NCBI GenBank assembly: GCA_001803225.1
Contig: MHBF01000004.1
Coordinates: 1-47,040, forward strand
Source of the DNA: Lentisphaerae bacterium GWF2_44_16
GTDB lineage: Bacteria; Verrucomicrobiota; Lentisphaeria; Victivallales; GWF2-45-14
DNA length: 47,040 nt
Direction: 5' to 3'
Numbering within the stretch: position 1 is the stretch's first letter; each line of letters opens with the position of its first letter. Shown in pieces: positions 16,831-25,396 of the stretch. The notes under the pieces were generated by a model. That model saw only the letters and a program-made list of their open reading frames with translations, made no database searches and was not told the origin of the DNA. Position numbers and translations under genes: made by a program.

Positions 16831-17997
16831 TTATTTTTTCTTGGCGTTCTGTTCGCGTTCCGCTGATTTGAGGTACACTATTTCGGGAATGTTCTCAAGA
16901 AATTTCACGGTTTCATGGTCTTTTTCAAAGCCCAGCATTTTCGCGGCGGGCGTGTCAAATATATTTACGGCATCAATGCGTCTGCCCTTGCCCATAATCC
17001 TGGCCATGATGTCGCTGAGGTTTATGAGAGCGCTCAACTGCCTGGCAAGTTCCCCGTCAAGAGTAAAATCATAATCATTGAAGTCATGATGATGTTGAAT
17101 AGCTGAAATTATAGTCTCGTTGACTTTCCAATGAGTCGCGAGATAACTTCCGGCCCTCTCATGGAGTTCAGGGAATACCTTGTCAAAGAGATCCTCCGTC
17201 ATTTCAAAATCTACATGAGTGGGGAATTCGTAAGTATCAGTAAGGGCTTTAAGAATGCCCAGCTTGCCGATATCATGCATAAGCCCGGCCAGGAAAGCGC
17301 CGTCGGGGTCAGGGTAATATATCTGCGCCAGATAACTTGAGATAAGCGCCGTAGCATAACAATGCTCAACGATATCAACAGCCAGATCATTGAAAAGCAT
17401 GTCAGTGGAAAAAGTCATTTTTGAAGAATACATGTAGAGGAGTGCCTTGATATTTTCCTTACCGAGACGCGGGAGAGCAACCCTCAAATCATTTATAACA
17501 ACGCCTCTGCTGTAAAGGGAGGAATTTATCACTTTTATGAATTCCCCAACCATGGCGGGACTGCGCCTCACCAGATCAATGACCTCATTATAGTCGAATT
17601 CGTGCTTATTGAGTATCTGCATTGTCCGCATGACGTTTTCAGGGATTTCTATTACGGGAAACTCATCCGCTTCAAGCTTTCTCCTGAGTTCTTCGGCGAC
17701 CCTGTCGTCACTGAGTATCTCGAATACAGGCAGTTCAGTCGCCGGATATCCCTCAAAACACCACCAGTAATCAGTATCAACGATTTTCGTTTCTTCTTTT
17801 TTCTCTTTCTTATGGGCAAGATCTTTTTTCGCGTCTACAGTATTTTCCCCTTCTTTCTTTTCGGCATTTCCCTGTTTTTCGGGGAGTTCTTTTTTATTAT
17901 CCTCTCCGGGAATAGTTCCGGTAAATAAATAAATGATACGGCGTTGAAGTCCGTTCAGGAAAGCCAGGAAAAAGAAAGAGCCTTTTTTATCATGCAT
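16831..17997 (-). CDS. HDOD domain signalling protein (second of a tandem pair)
   Basis: A 388-residue protein. After a charged Lys/Glu linker (about 25-75) comes the segment DYWWCFEGYPATELPVFEIL, followed by an HDOD domain (about 120-380) starting near FPVIEIPENVMRTMQIL. The HD-superfamily motif AGLMHDIGKLGILKAL is intact, as is ATHWKVNETIISAIQHHHDF. HDOD proteins are mostly signalling or regulatory, sometimes in chemotaxis or motility, and many lack catalysis. ATG 17997 has GAGGA 7 bases upstream; the in-frame ATG at 18021 does not. It lies just downstream of a paralogue with about the same layout, so this is a tandem duplication. Cytosolic. Confidence 0.85.
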   Translation of the reverse strand: MHDKKGSFFFLAFLNGLQRRIIYLFTGTIPGEDNKKELPEKQGNAEKKEGENTVDAKKDLAHKKEKKEETKIVDTDYWWCFEGYPATELPVFEILSDDRVAEELRRKLEADEFPVIEIPENVMRTMQILNKHEFDYNEVIDLVRRSPAMVGEFIKVINSSLYSRGVVINDLRVALPRLGKENIKALLYMYSSKMTFSTDMLFNDLAVDIVEHCYATALISSYLAQIYYPDPDGAFLAGLMHDIGKLGILKALTDTYEFPTHVDFEMTEDLFDKVFPELHERAGSYLATHWKVNETIISAIQHHHDFNDYDFTLDGELARQLSALINLSDIMARIMGKGRRIDAVNIFDTPAAKMLGFEKDHETVKFLENIPEIVYLKSAEREQNAKKK

Positions 17998-18029
17998 ATT
18001 TTTGTCCTCGTTGTCATGCATATATAAAA

Positions 18030-19154
18030 TTACGTCTCAGAAGTCTTAAATGCAACAATTTGCGGAATATTATCAAGAAATTTTATTGTCTCGTGATTTC
18101 GATCCATAGCCAAATCGATAGTAGCCGAAAGATCAAAAATATTAACCTTATCAATGCGCCTTCCTTTTTTAAGTATTCTTGCCATTGTATCGCTGAGATT
18201 TATGAGAGCGCTCAGGTGATGGGCAAGCTGTTCCTCTTCAGGAAAGCCGAAATCAAAGAAATCATGGTGATGCTCTATGGATGAAATAATGTTATCATCA
18301 ACTCTCCAGTGGGTGGCGAGAAATTTACCGGCTTTAGGATGAAGTTGCGGCAGAATATTGTCAAATATCTCCTCCGTAACCTGAAAATGGACTTTTTTGG
18401 GCAATTTGTAAGTATCTGAAATAGCCTTGAGAATACCGAGCTTGCCGATATCGTGAAGCAGGCCGGCGAGAAAAGCACCGTCGGGGTCGGGATAATATCG
18501 CTGACTGAGGAAAGCCGCTATTAAAGCCGTGGCATAGCTGTGTTCAACAATTTCGACAGCCAGATCATTAAAAAGCGGGTCTCCTGAAAAACTGAGTTTG
18601 GAAGAGTACATGTAAAGGAGCGCCTTAACGTTTTCCCTGCCAAGCCTGGGAAGTGCCAGCTTGAGATCACTTATGTCTATTCCCCTGCTGTAAAGGGAGG
18701 AATTTATGACACGTATGAACTCGCCAGCCATAGAGGGGCTGTGATGTATCAGACTTGAAACATCCGCATAACTGAATTCCGGATTGTTGAGTATCCTGAG
18801 GGTTTTGGTAATATTTTCGGGTATTTCTATCAGCGGAAACTCATCGGCATCAAGTTTTTTATTCAATTCGTCAGAAACTTTAGCGTCATCTATTTCCTCA
18901 AAAACCGGCACAACGTCCAAAGGAGGATCTCCCTGATAACACCACCAGTACTGGCTGTCATCAATATCGTCCTGAGGCTTATTCATCCGCCTGGCAAAGG
19001 TTACGAGTTCATCATCATCCATTGAAGCTGTATCAGTGTCCTCGTAATTTCCACTTTCAGACTTTTTTTCTTTTTTCGAAAAAGGATCGTCATCAGGGGG
19101 ACCCATAATCAGGTCAATGACTTTTTTCTGGATTTTTTTCAACATTGATGACAT
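18030..19154 (-). CDS. HDOD domain signalling protein (first of a tandem pair)
   Basis: A 374-residue paralogue of the downstream gene. It shares SQYWWCYQGDPPLDVVPVFEE before the domain, FPLIEIPENITKTLRIL at its start, INSSLYSRGIDISDLKLALP in the middle, AGLLHDIGKLGILKAI and IISSIEHHHDFFDFGFPEEE. The acidic N-terminal linker differs (DDDPFSKKEKK, MDDDELV). The two genes are 32 bases apart and form one transcript. The YWWC segment is not part of the standard domain and is conserved between the copies, so it may be a contact site. The partner is unknown. No signal peptide or membrane helix is seen. Confidence 0.85.
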   Translation of the reverse strand: MSSMLKKIQKKVIDLIMGPPDDDPFSKKEKKSESGNYEDTDTASMDDDELVTFARRMNKPQDDIDDSQYWWCYQGDPPLDVVPVFEEIDDAKVSDELNKKLDADEFPLIEIPENITKTLRILNNPEFSYADVSSLIHHSPSMAGEFIRVINSSLYSRGIDISDLKLALPRLGRENVKALLYMYSSKLSFSGDPLFNDLAVEIVEHSYATALIAAFLSQRYYPDPDGAFLAGLLHDIGKLGILKAISDTYKLPKKVHFQVTEEIFDNILPQLHPKAGKFLATHWRVDDNIISSIEHHHDFFDFGFPEEEQLAHHLSALINLSDTMARILKKGRRIDKVNIFDLSATIDLAMDRNHETIKFLDNIPQIVAFKTSET

Positions 19155-19262
19155 AAATCTCGAACTCTCTTTTTCAATACCATATCATTGTAACATTTTT
19201 TCTCAAAATTACAACACCCGAAGTATGAATTCAAGACTCGAAAAAGCTAATTTGGCGCTCTG

Positions 19263-20324
19263 TTATTTGAAAAAAGCCTTGAGTCCATCCTGATTTCCGG
19301 CGCCGGAGAGCGCGAGCATCAGCAGGATACGCGCCTTTCTAGGCGGAAGATCTCCGGCAAGTATAGCCCCGTCCTTTTCAAGAGTAGCGCCTCCCCCCTC
19401 TCCGCCGTAAAGAGGAAGAACGCGCCCGTAATACACATCCGAGGCAATCACTACCGCGACGCCTTTGCCGATTGCATACTTCACGGCTTCATAAACAGGC
19501 GGGTTGACATTTCCCGCTCCCATTGCTTCAACGACAATACCTTTCGCGCCGGAATCGACGGCATAGCGGAGCAATTTCCCGTCAGCCCCGGAATACGCCG
19601 AAACAATAGCAACATCAGGAAGCACAGCAGACAATGGGAAAGTCAGCCTTCCAAGACGGTCATTTATGCGGTAAACTTTTCCCATATCAATAGTTCCGAG
19701 ATATCCCTTCTGCCCCGACTCGAATGTCTGAACGTTCGTCGTACTGACTTTTCGGACATCTCTCGCGGAGTTTATATACTGGTTCATAGTCACGGTAACT
19801 CCCCAGTTGAGGGCATCAGGGGAACAGACCTGAATTACGGCATTCAGAAGGTTTGCCGGACCATCCGGGCATGGGTCTGAAGCATCTCTCATGGCGCCGA
19901 CAAAAACGACAGGCTTGTTCACGTCAAGGGTCAAGTCAAGGAAATAAGCGCCTTCCGCCATTGTGTCCGTGCCGTGGGTCACAACGACGCCGGTAACTTT
20001 CGGGTCTTTCAATATGTCATTGACTGTAGCACTCAGTTTCCGCCAGTTTTCAGGGGCCATGTGCGAACTGTCGATGTTCATGAAATTAATCACCTTGATA
20101 TTGGCGAGCTTCTTCAATTCAGGGACCGCGCTTATAAGCGTATCACCGGAAAGCGCGGGAACAGAGGCCCCCGTCTTAGGATCTTTTTTCTCGGCGATAG
20201 TGCCGCCCGTGGTAACAATCACCACGTTGGGCAATTTTTCTATTTTTCCTTCCCCGTTTCCGAAAACAAACGTTCCCGGAATAAAACAACACACGATAAA
20301 AAGAAACCCTTTAAATCCTGTCAT
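19263..20324 (-). CDS. Type II (periplasmic) L-asparaginase
   Basis: A 353-residue exported asparaginase. The signal peptide spans about residues 1-22 (GFLFIVCCFIPGTFVFG). VVIVTTGGTIAEKKD carries the first catalytic Thr. VTGVVVTHGTDTMAEGAYFL carries the second Thr-Asp pair. SSHMAPENW and VFVGAMRDASDPCPDGPANL complete the active-site loops. It hydrolyses asparagine (perhaps glutamine) to the acid and ammonia in the periplasm. AGGAG precedes the ATG. The 162-base gap to the divergent ATPase gene should hold its promoter, but I do not see a clear one. Confidence 0.93.
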   Translation of the reverse strand: MTGFKGFLFIVCCFIPGTFVFGNGEGKIEKLPNVVIVTTGGTIAEKKDPKTGASVPALSGDTLISAVPELKKLANIKVINFMNIDSSHMAPENWRKLSATVNDILKDPKVTGVVVTHGTDTMAEGAYFLDLTLDVNKPVVFVGAMRDASDPCPDGPANLLNAVIQVCSPDALNWGVTVTMNQYINSARDVRKVSTTNVQTFESGQKGYLGTIDMGKVYRINDRLGRLTFPLSAVLPDVAIVSAYSGADGKLLRYAVDSGAKGIVVEAMGAGNVNPPVYEAVKYAIGKGVAVVIASDVYYGRVLPLYGGEGGGATLEKDGAILAGDLPPRKARILLMLALSGAGNQDGLKAFFK

Positions 20325-20486
20325 AGCTACTCCTGTAATTTCAATATGGCCTTAAAATAACAGAACAGCAGACTATTTCAATTAAGATACAACCATTTCT
20401 TTTGTACATTTTTAAAGTCCAACTTGAAAAATACACAAAACGTAATAAGCTCTTAATATCCAGAAAATAAAACATGGAGACCGAGC

Positions 20487-21656
20487 ATGATTCCAAGGCA
20501 AATACAATCCGAACTGGCCCTGGCAGCCAAAGAGTATCCGGTAGTAACAATCAGCGGTCCGCGTCAATCGGGAAAGACGACCCTTGCCAGGATGCAGTTT
20601 CCTGATTACAGTTATGCCAATCTTGAGTCTCCTGAGCTGCGTCGCCTGGCTACAAACGACCCCCTCGCTTTTTTCGCGCGACATCCAGCCCCGATGATTA
20701 TTGACGAAGTGCAAAGAGCGCCAGAACTCCTCTCTTACATACAGACCATATCCGACAAATCAAAGAAACGCGGCCAGTATATATTGACAGGAAGCCATCA
20801 GTTACGACTGCATGAGGCGGTCAGCCAGTCGCTGGCAGGACGCACCGCCCTCCTGAGGCTACTGCCCCTTTCCCTTGAAGAATTGAAGAACAACAATTTG
20901 TGCAACATGGACTGGAACATGCTCATTTACCATGGATTTATGCCACGCCTTTATGAGGAGGATATTGACCCGGCCCGGTTTTACCGGAACTATTTCCAGA
21001 CTTATGTCGAACGGGATGTCCGCCAAATGATAAATGTGAAAAGCCTGATAGCGTTTGAAAGCTTCATGCGCCTGCTGGCCGGAAGGATCGGGCAGATTGT
21101 GAATCTGCATTCGCTCTCCTCGGATGTGGGCGTATCAAGTACCACCCTTAAAGAATGGGTTTCGGTTTTGGAGGCATCTTTTGTCATTTTTCGTCTTCCG
21201 CCATATTTTGAAAATTTCGGAAAGAGGATTATAAAGTCCCCCAAAATATACTTCACTGAAATCGGCTTGGCCGCATATCTCCTCGGGATTGAAAAACCGG
21301 AGCATGTGACACGTGATCCGCTGCGAGGAAATCTATTTGAAAACATGGTGGTACTCGAAGCGCTGAAAACAAGGTTTAACGCCGGGACCGACCCTAATTT
21401 GTTCTTTTTCAGGGATAACAAAGGCAATGAGGTTGATCTGATATTTAAAAAAGGGCGGCAACTTATTCCAGTAGAAATCAAGTCCTCAATGACTTTCAAC
21501 TCCGACTTTACAAAGGGAATCGACTATTTCAGAAAAATTGCGCGTGATGCGGTAAATGGAACAGTCATCTATAACGGAGAAATGACCGGAAATATTTCAG
21601 ACACCCGATTTATCAATTTTGTCAATACCTCCGAAATTTTCAGCGAGCCTGACTGA
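20487..21656 (+). CDS. AAA family ATPase with DUF4143 C-terminal domain
   Basis: A 389-residue AAA_14/DUF4143 protein. Walker A is GPRQSGKTTLAR (about 25-36). Walker B is PMIIDEVQRAPELL (about 70). The sensor-like YILTGSHQL segment follows. A winged-helix-like stretch (LSSDVGVSSTTLKEWVSVLEAS) and the nuclease-like C-terminal PNLFFFRDNKGNEVDLIFKK complete it. These proteins are widespread, often horizontally acquired, and their function is unsettled. Here the gene stands alone between an asparaginase and an amidohydrolase. It shows no toxin or antitoxin partner. Confidence 0.88.
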   Translation: MIPRQIQSELALAAKEYPVVTISGPRQSGKTTLARMQFPDYSYANLESPELRRLATNDPLAFFARHPAPMIIDEVQRAPELLSYIQTISDKSKKRGQYILTGSHQLRLHEAVSQSLAGRTALLRLLPLSLEELKNNNLCNMDWNMLIYHGFMPRLYEEDIDPARFYRNYFQTYVERDVRQMINVKSLIAFESFMRLLAGRIGQIVNLHSLSSDVGVSSTTLKEWVSVLEASFVIFRLPPYFENFGKRIIKSPKIYFTEIGLAAYLLGIEKPEHVTRDPLRGNLFENMVVLEALKTRFNAGTDPNLFFFRDNKGNEVDLIFKKGRQLIPVEIKSSMTFNSDFTKGIDYFRKIARDAVNGTVIYNGEMTGNISDTRFINFVNTSEIFSEPD

Positions 21657-21669
21657 TGATTTTTACTTT

Positions 21670-22473
21670 TCACCATTTTAGAAGGCGTAAAGCATTTTTA
21701 TACAAAATTAAATCTTTTTCATCATCCGTCAAAGGCAATTTTCTGAAGGTTTCAAGTTCGGCTTTCTGATCGCGCCACGGGCTGTCGGTACCGAAAAGTA
21801 TCCTGTCCGCCCCGTGCTTTCTTATGATTGAAACAATCTTATCGTTTTCAAGAATACCCAGCACAAAAGCCAGGTCAAGATATACGGGAAGCCCCGCCAG
21901 TTTTTCTTCAACCTCATTCCAAAGCTCCCATGAACCCAGATGCGCTACCACCAGCGTAAGCTTTGGAAAACGCCTGTGCAGTTCGGCAAAATCCGCCGGA
22001 CATGAAAGCGGAGGAGGAGAAAAATTAATATCCTTCCCGGCATGGGTCATAACGAAAATATCATTATCCGAACACGCCTGCCATATCTTTTCAAGCCGTT
22101 TTTCAAGGGGATTGAACGTCTGATATTCAGGGTGCATCTTCACGCCTTTCAGACCGAGGGACTTTATCCACGGAATGGCGTTTCCAGGGTCTGGCGTATC
22201 CGGATGTATGGAGCCCAGCGAATAAACAGGGGCAACGTTATGAATAGAAGCCCATTTGTTAATTCCCCTCACCGAATCAGCCGAAGTCGCCAGCGGTAAA
22301 TTCAGGGAAATGTCAATCCCTGCTTCCGTCATCGACTTTTTAAGCCCGTTCAACGTGCCGTCCGTATAAGGTTTCATATTATTAGGCGCGGCAAGCAGAG
22401 ATATAGCCTTCTCAACAATGTTATCAGGGAAATAATGAACATGAAAATCTACTACCATAACGCTCTTTTCCAT
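21670..22473 (-). CDS. Amidohydrolase family protein
   Basis: A 267-residue amidohydrolase-2 type barrel. DFHVHYFPD (about 9-17) supplies the first metal histidines, MHPEYQ and MTHAGKD (about 140) the middle positions, VVAHLG a further His, and ILFGTDSPW (about 225) the catalytic Asp. It is a distant relative of the 216-1121 protein and is not linked to it. No signal peptide. An internal ATG five codons later is a possible alternative start, since neither has a strong ribosome site. The substrate is unknown. Confidence 0.85.
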   Translation of the reverse strand: MEKSVMVVDFHVHYFPDNIVEKAISLLAAPNNMKPYTDGTLNGLKKSMTEAGIDISLNLPLATSADSVRGINKWASIHNVAPVYSLGSIHPDTPDPGNAIPWIKSLGLKGVKMHPEYQTFNPLEKRLEKIWQACSDNDIFVMTHAGKDINFSPPPLSCPADFAELHRRFPKLTLVVAHLGSWELWNEVEEKLAGLPVYLDLAFVLGILENDKIVSIIRKHGADRILFGTDSPWRDQKAELETFRKLPLTDDEKDLILYKNALRLLKW

Positions 22474-22539
22474 CTCGAAGTAAACAACATTTCGTGCAAA
22501 TATATTGGCTCTCCGTTATTTTTCCAAGCAGATCTTGAA

Positions 22540-22562
22540 AAAGTAATACTTTATATTACTTT
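22540..22562. promoter_or_regulatory. Operator candidate for the zinc-uptake operon
   Basis: AAAGTAATA (22540-22548) and TATTACTTT (22554-22562) form a perfect 9-bp inverted repeat with a 5-base spacer. It ends 12 bases before the first possible start codon of the RHH gene. It overlaps a plausible but weak promoter (TTGAAA 22535-22540, TACTTT 22557-22562). Position and symmetry fit autoregulation by the RHH protein, or a Zur-type repressor. Confidence 0.6.
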
Positions 22563-22574
22563 AAAAAGGCCCAA

Positions 22575-22892
22575 ATGTATCCTCTGGAAAGGGTGACGGC
22601 AATCAAGATGAAAAAAAACAAAAAAGAAGAAGTTGTTTCGTTCAAGGCCGATGACGCGCTTTTAAAAGCCATCAAAGGCATAAGGAACCGTTCCGAATTC
22701 ATACGCTCCGCGATACTTTCAGCGCTCGACTGCACCTGTCCCCTCTGCAAAGGCACGGGAACTCTCACTCAGCATCAGCGCGCGCACTGGGCAATCTTTA
22801 CTCAAAACCATACTGTCAGAGAATGCGAAAGCTGTCACGGCATACATCTTTCATGCACCAACGATAAGGGAAAAAGGAGCATAAAACAATGA
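22575..22892 (+). CDS. Ribbon-helix-helix regulator with Cys/His-rich C-terminus, probably metal-sensing
   Basis: A 105-residue protein. Residues ~19-50 are a CopG-type ribbon-helix-helix: strand VVSFKADDA, then LLKAIKGIRNRSEFIRSAILSAL with the usual NRSEFIR turn. The C-terminus has CTCPLCKGTGTL, HQRAHW, NH and CESCHGIHLSC, a dense set of Cys and His able to bind zinc. The layout recalls NikR (RHH plus metal domain), but the metal domain is different and much shorter. Its stop overlaps the start of the zinc-binding protein gene, so it heads the operon. I infer a zinc-responsive repressor of this operon. An alternative start is ATG 22608, which still keeps the whole RHH. Confidence 0.78.
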   Translation: MYPLERVTAIKMKKNKKEEVVSFKADDALLKAIKGIRNRSEFIRSAILSALDCTCPLCKGTGTLTQHQRAHWAIFTQNHTVRECESCHGIHLSCTNDKGKRSIKQ

Positions 22893-23773
22893 GAGTTTTG
22901 TTTTCAATGGCGGCACTCTTTTATCTTCTCACCGCAAACACCCTCCGCGCTGAAGGGCCACTTCGAATCATGACGGGAATACCGCCGCAAAAATATATAG
23001 TAGAGCAGATAGGCGGAGACAAAGTAAAAGCATCAGTACTGGTAACTCCAGGCAAAGATCCGCACATGTATGAACCCACCCCCAGACAAATAATGGATTT
23101 GAGCAACGCCCGGATATATTTTGAAATCGGCATGCCCTTTGAAAAAGCCATACTCGACAAAATACGGCAGATGGGACTGAAAACCAAAATCATTGACTCC
23201 GCCGAGGGAATAAAACGGGTACCAATGGAAAAACACCTGCTCTTCAGTGAACACGATGACGATCCTGATGAAACAACAGGCCTCGACCCCCATATATGGC
23301 TTTCAATATCTAACCTCAAAAAGCTGGCATCAAATATATGCGCGGCCCTTTCCGAAGCAGACCCGGCAAATGAAAAACTTTATAAGTCCAATCTGGAGAA
23401 ATTCAACGCGAAAGCTGACGCGCTGAATGAAAAAATAAGCAAAGCCCTTAAACCGTTCAAAGGCGGCGTCATATTTGTTTTTCACCCGGCTTTCGGATAT
23501 TTCACCGAGGCTTACGGACTAAAACAGGCCGCCGTCGAAATAGAAGGCAAGACACCCTCCCCCCGTGAAATTGAAAAACTGATTAAAAAGGCCAGGAAAT
23601 ACAACGCTAAAATAATTTTTGTCCAGCCACAATTCGACAGCAAAAGCGCGGACGCGATAGCCAAAGCCATCGGAGGCACGGTAGTTCCTCTGGACCCACT
23701 CGCTAAAAATGTATTCGAAGGCCTTGAAAAAATCGCTGAAAAAATAGAAGCTTCCCTTAAAAGCAGAAAATGA
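22889..23773 (+). CDS. znuA: Metal (zinc) ABC transporter substrate-binding protein
   Basis: A 294-residue cluster A-I metal-binding protein with a signal peptide (residues 1-20, LFYLLTANTLRA). Metal-ligand positions are DPHMYEPTP, DPHIW (about 132) and FHPAFGYFTEAYG. The loop that is His-rich in most ZnuA proteins is a short acidic stretch (EHDDDPDE) with one His. That leaves some doubt between zinc and manganese. PSPREIEKLIKKARK is the usual family segment. The ATG overlaps the RHH stop by four bases. Periplasmic delivery protein for the transporter encoded next. Confidence 0.88.
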   Translation: MRVLFSMAALFYLLTANTLRAEGPLRIMTGIPPQKYIVEQIGGDKVKASVLVTPGKDPHMYEPTPRQIMDLSNARIYFEIGMPFEKAILDKIRQMGLKTKIIDSAEGIKRVPMEKHLLFSEHDDDPDETTGLDPHIWLSISNLKKLASNICAALSEADPANEKLYKSNLEKFNAKADALNEKISKALKPFKGGVIFVFHPAFGYFTEAYGLKQAAVEIEGKTPSPREIEKLIKKARKYNAKIIFVQPQFDSKSADAIAKAIGGTVVPLDPLAKNVFEGLEKIAEKIEASLKSRK

Positions 23774-23776
23774 TTT

Positions 23777-24535
23777 ATGACGGAAAATAACGGCAGTATC
23801 ATAAAAATCGAAAAGATGCGTTTCGCCTATTATAATGAGATTCCGGTACTCGAAGATGTAAATCTGGAAATACCGGCAAACAGCTCAGCCTGCATCGTCG
23901 GCCCGAACGGCGGCGGCAAAACAACCCTTCTCAAATTGATACTCGGCCTCCTCCATCCCACTTCAGGGAAAATAGAAGTTTTCGGAAGCTCCCCCGAAAA
24001 GGCCAGAACTAAAATCGGCTACGTCCCCCAATACACCGCTTTTGATCCCATGTTCCCGGTAAGCGTAATGGATGTGGCGCTCATGGGCCGTATGGAAAAA
24101 CATAGATTTGGCTTTTATTCAAAAGCCGACAGGAGAAAAGTACTCGAAATCTTTGATGAAATCGGAGCGGCAAATCTGAAAGACAGAAGTTTTTCGGAAC
24201 TTTCCGGCGGTCAGCGCCAGCGTATCCTGATCGCAAGGGCCCTGGTTTCAGACCCCGGACTGCTGCTGCTGGATGAGCCTACCGCAAACATCGATCCTGC
24301 CGTTGAAGAGCAGATTTTCGATATTCTCCGTAAACTGGAAAAGAAGCTCACGATACTGACAGTTACGCACGACCTGGGCTTCGTCTCAAGTATCTTCCAG
24401 ACTGCCATCTGCGTGAATAGAAAAATCGTTATTCATCCTACCTCACAAATGACAGGGGAACGCATACAGGAAATTTACGGGAGAAAAATCAGGATGATAC
24501 ATCATAACCATGACTGCGGAGGACACAATGCCTGA
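23777..24535 (+). CDS. znuC: Zinc/metal ABC transporter ATP-binding protein
   Basis: A 252-residue ATPase. Walker A is VGPNGGGKTTLLK (about 38-50). The Q-loop GYVPQYTAFDPMFPV is of the metal-transporter type. The signature is FSELSGGQRQR, Walker B LLLLDEPTANID, and the switch His lies in TVTHDLGF. The C-terminus ends in a small His-rich stretch (MIHHNHDCGGHN) that may bind the transported metal. It starts three bases after the stop of the binding-protein gene and overlaps the permease start. Confidence 0.92.
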   Translation: MTENNGSIIKIEKMRFAYYNEIPVLEDVNLEIPANSSACIVGPNGGGKTTLLKLILGLLHPTSGKIEVFGSSPEKARTKIGYVPQYTAFDPMFPVSVMDVALMGRMEKHRFGFYSKADRRKVLEIFDEIGAANLKDRSFSELSGGQRQRILIARALVSDPGLLLLDEPTANIDPAVEEQIFDILRKLEKKLTILTVTHDLGFVSSIFQTAICVNRKIVIHPTSQMTGERIQEIYGRKIRMIHHNHDCGGHNA

Positions 24536-25388
24536 TTTTCTGCATGCCCTTTCAAATCCCGACATAGCGTTTCTGCGCTATGCCCTCATAGCCGGGCTCA
24601 TGGCCAGCATCCCCTTCGGCATAATAGGCAGTTACGTTGTAACAAGGCGGATAAGCTATATAGCCGGGGCCATATCTCACAGCGTTCTCGGCGGAATAGG
24701 ACTGGCTATTTACCTGAAGACGGCCCTCCATATAAGCTGGTGCGACCCGATGTGCGGAGCGCTTGCGGCGGCACTCGCTTCGGCCCTGCTGATAGGCTTT
24801 GTCAGCATGTACGCCAAACAGAGGGAAGACACTGTCATAGGAGCGATATGGTCTGTCGGAATGGCCTCAGGTATCCTTTTCATAGCGAAATCGCCGGGCT
24901 ACATTGATGCCATGAGTTATCTCTTCGGCAATATTCTGCTGATAACGCGAAACGATCTCTTTGTAATAGGCGGGCTGAATATTTTAATTTTGCTTATCTG
25001 CATACTGTTTCATGATAAATTCCTGGCCATCTGCTTTGACGAGGAATTCGCCATTCTGAGAGGGATAAATGTCAAATTCTACTATCTTCTGCTCCTCTGC
25101 CTTACGGCGCTTACGATAGTTCTGCTGGTAAGAATAGTGGGTATCGTGATGGTAATAGCGTTTCTGACCCTTCCCGCCGCGGTGGGCGGACATTTCAGCA
25201 GAAGGCTTTCATTCATGATGTTCATATCCGCGGCAATATGTATGTCTTTTACGTTTTTCGGGCTCTGGGCAAGTTATTCGTGGGACCTTCCCAGCGGCTC
25301 CACCATAATAGTTTTCGCCGGATTATGCTATATACTCACGGCAATAGCGTCCCAATTCCTGAAAAGAAGAAAAAAACGCATTTCCTGA
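24528..25388 (+). CDS. znuB: Zinc/metal ABC transporter permease
   Basis: A 286-residue ABC-3 family permease with about eight hydrophobic segments. ISYIAGAISHSVLGGIGLAIYL near the N-terminus is the typical family signature; VGIVMVIAFLTLPAAVGG and the late GSTIIVFAGLCYIL segments match it. ATG 24528 has GGAGG 5 bases upstream and overlaps the znuC stop by eight bases; the in-frame ATG at 24510 lacks a ribosome site. It converges on the TrpF-like gene with only eight bases between the stops and no visible terminator. Confidence 0.9.
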   Translation: MPDFLHALSNPDIAFLRYALIAGLMASIPFGIIGSYVVTRRISYIAGAISHSVLGGIGLAIYLKTALHISWCDPMCGALAAALASALLIGFVSMYAKQREDTVIGAIWSVGMASGILFIAKSPGYIDAMSYLFGNILLITRNDLFVIGGLNILILLICILFHDKFLAICFDEEFAILRGINVKFYYLLLLCLTALTIVLLVRIVGIVMVIAFLTLPAAVGGHFSRRLSFMMFISAAICMSFTFFGLWASYSWDLPSGSTIIVFAGLCYILTAIASQFLKRRKKRIS

Positions 25389-25396
25389 GCGGATTA

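Noticed and set aside
20487..21656. DUF4143 ATPase as part of a defence or toxin system
   Set aside because: It stands alone; neighbours are an asparaginase and an amidohydrolase, with no effector or small partner gene.
22889..23773. Manganese rather than zinc as the transported metal
   Set aside because: The lack of a His-rich loop leaves some doubt, but the Cys/His-rich regulator and ZnuC's His-rich tail favour zinc.
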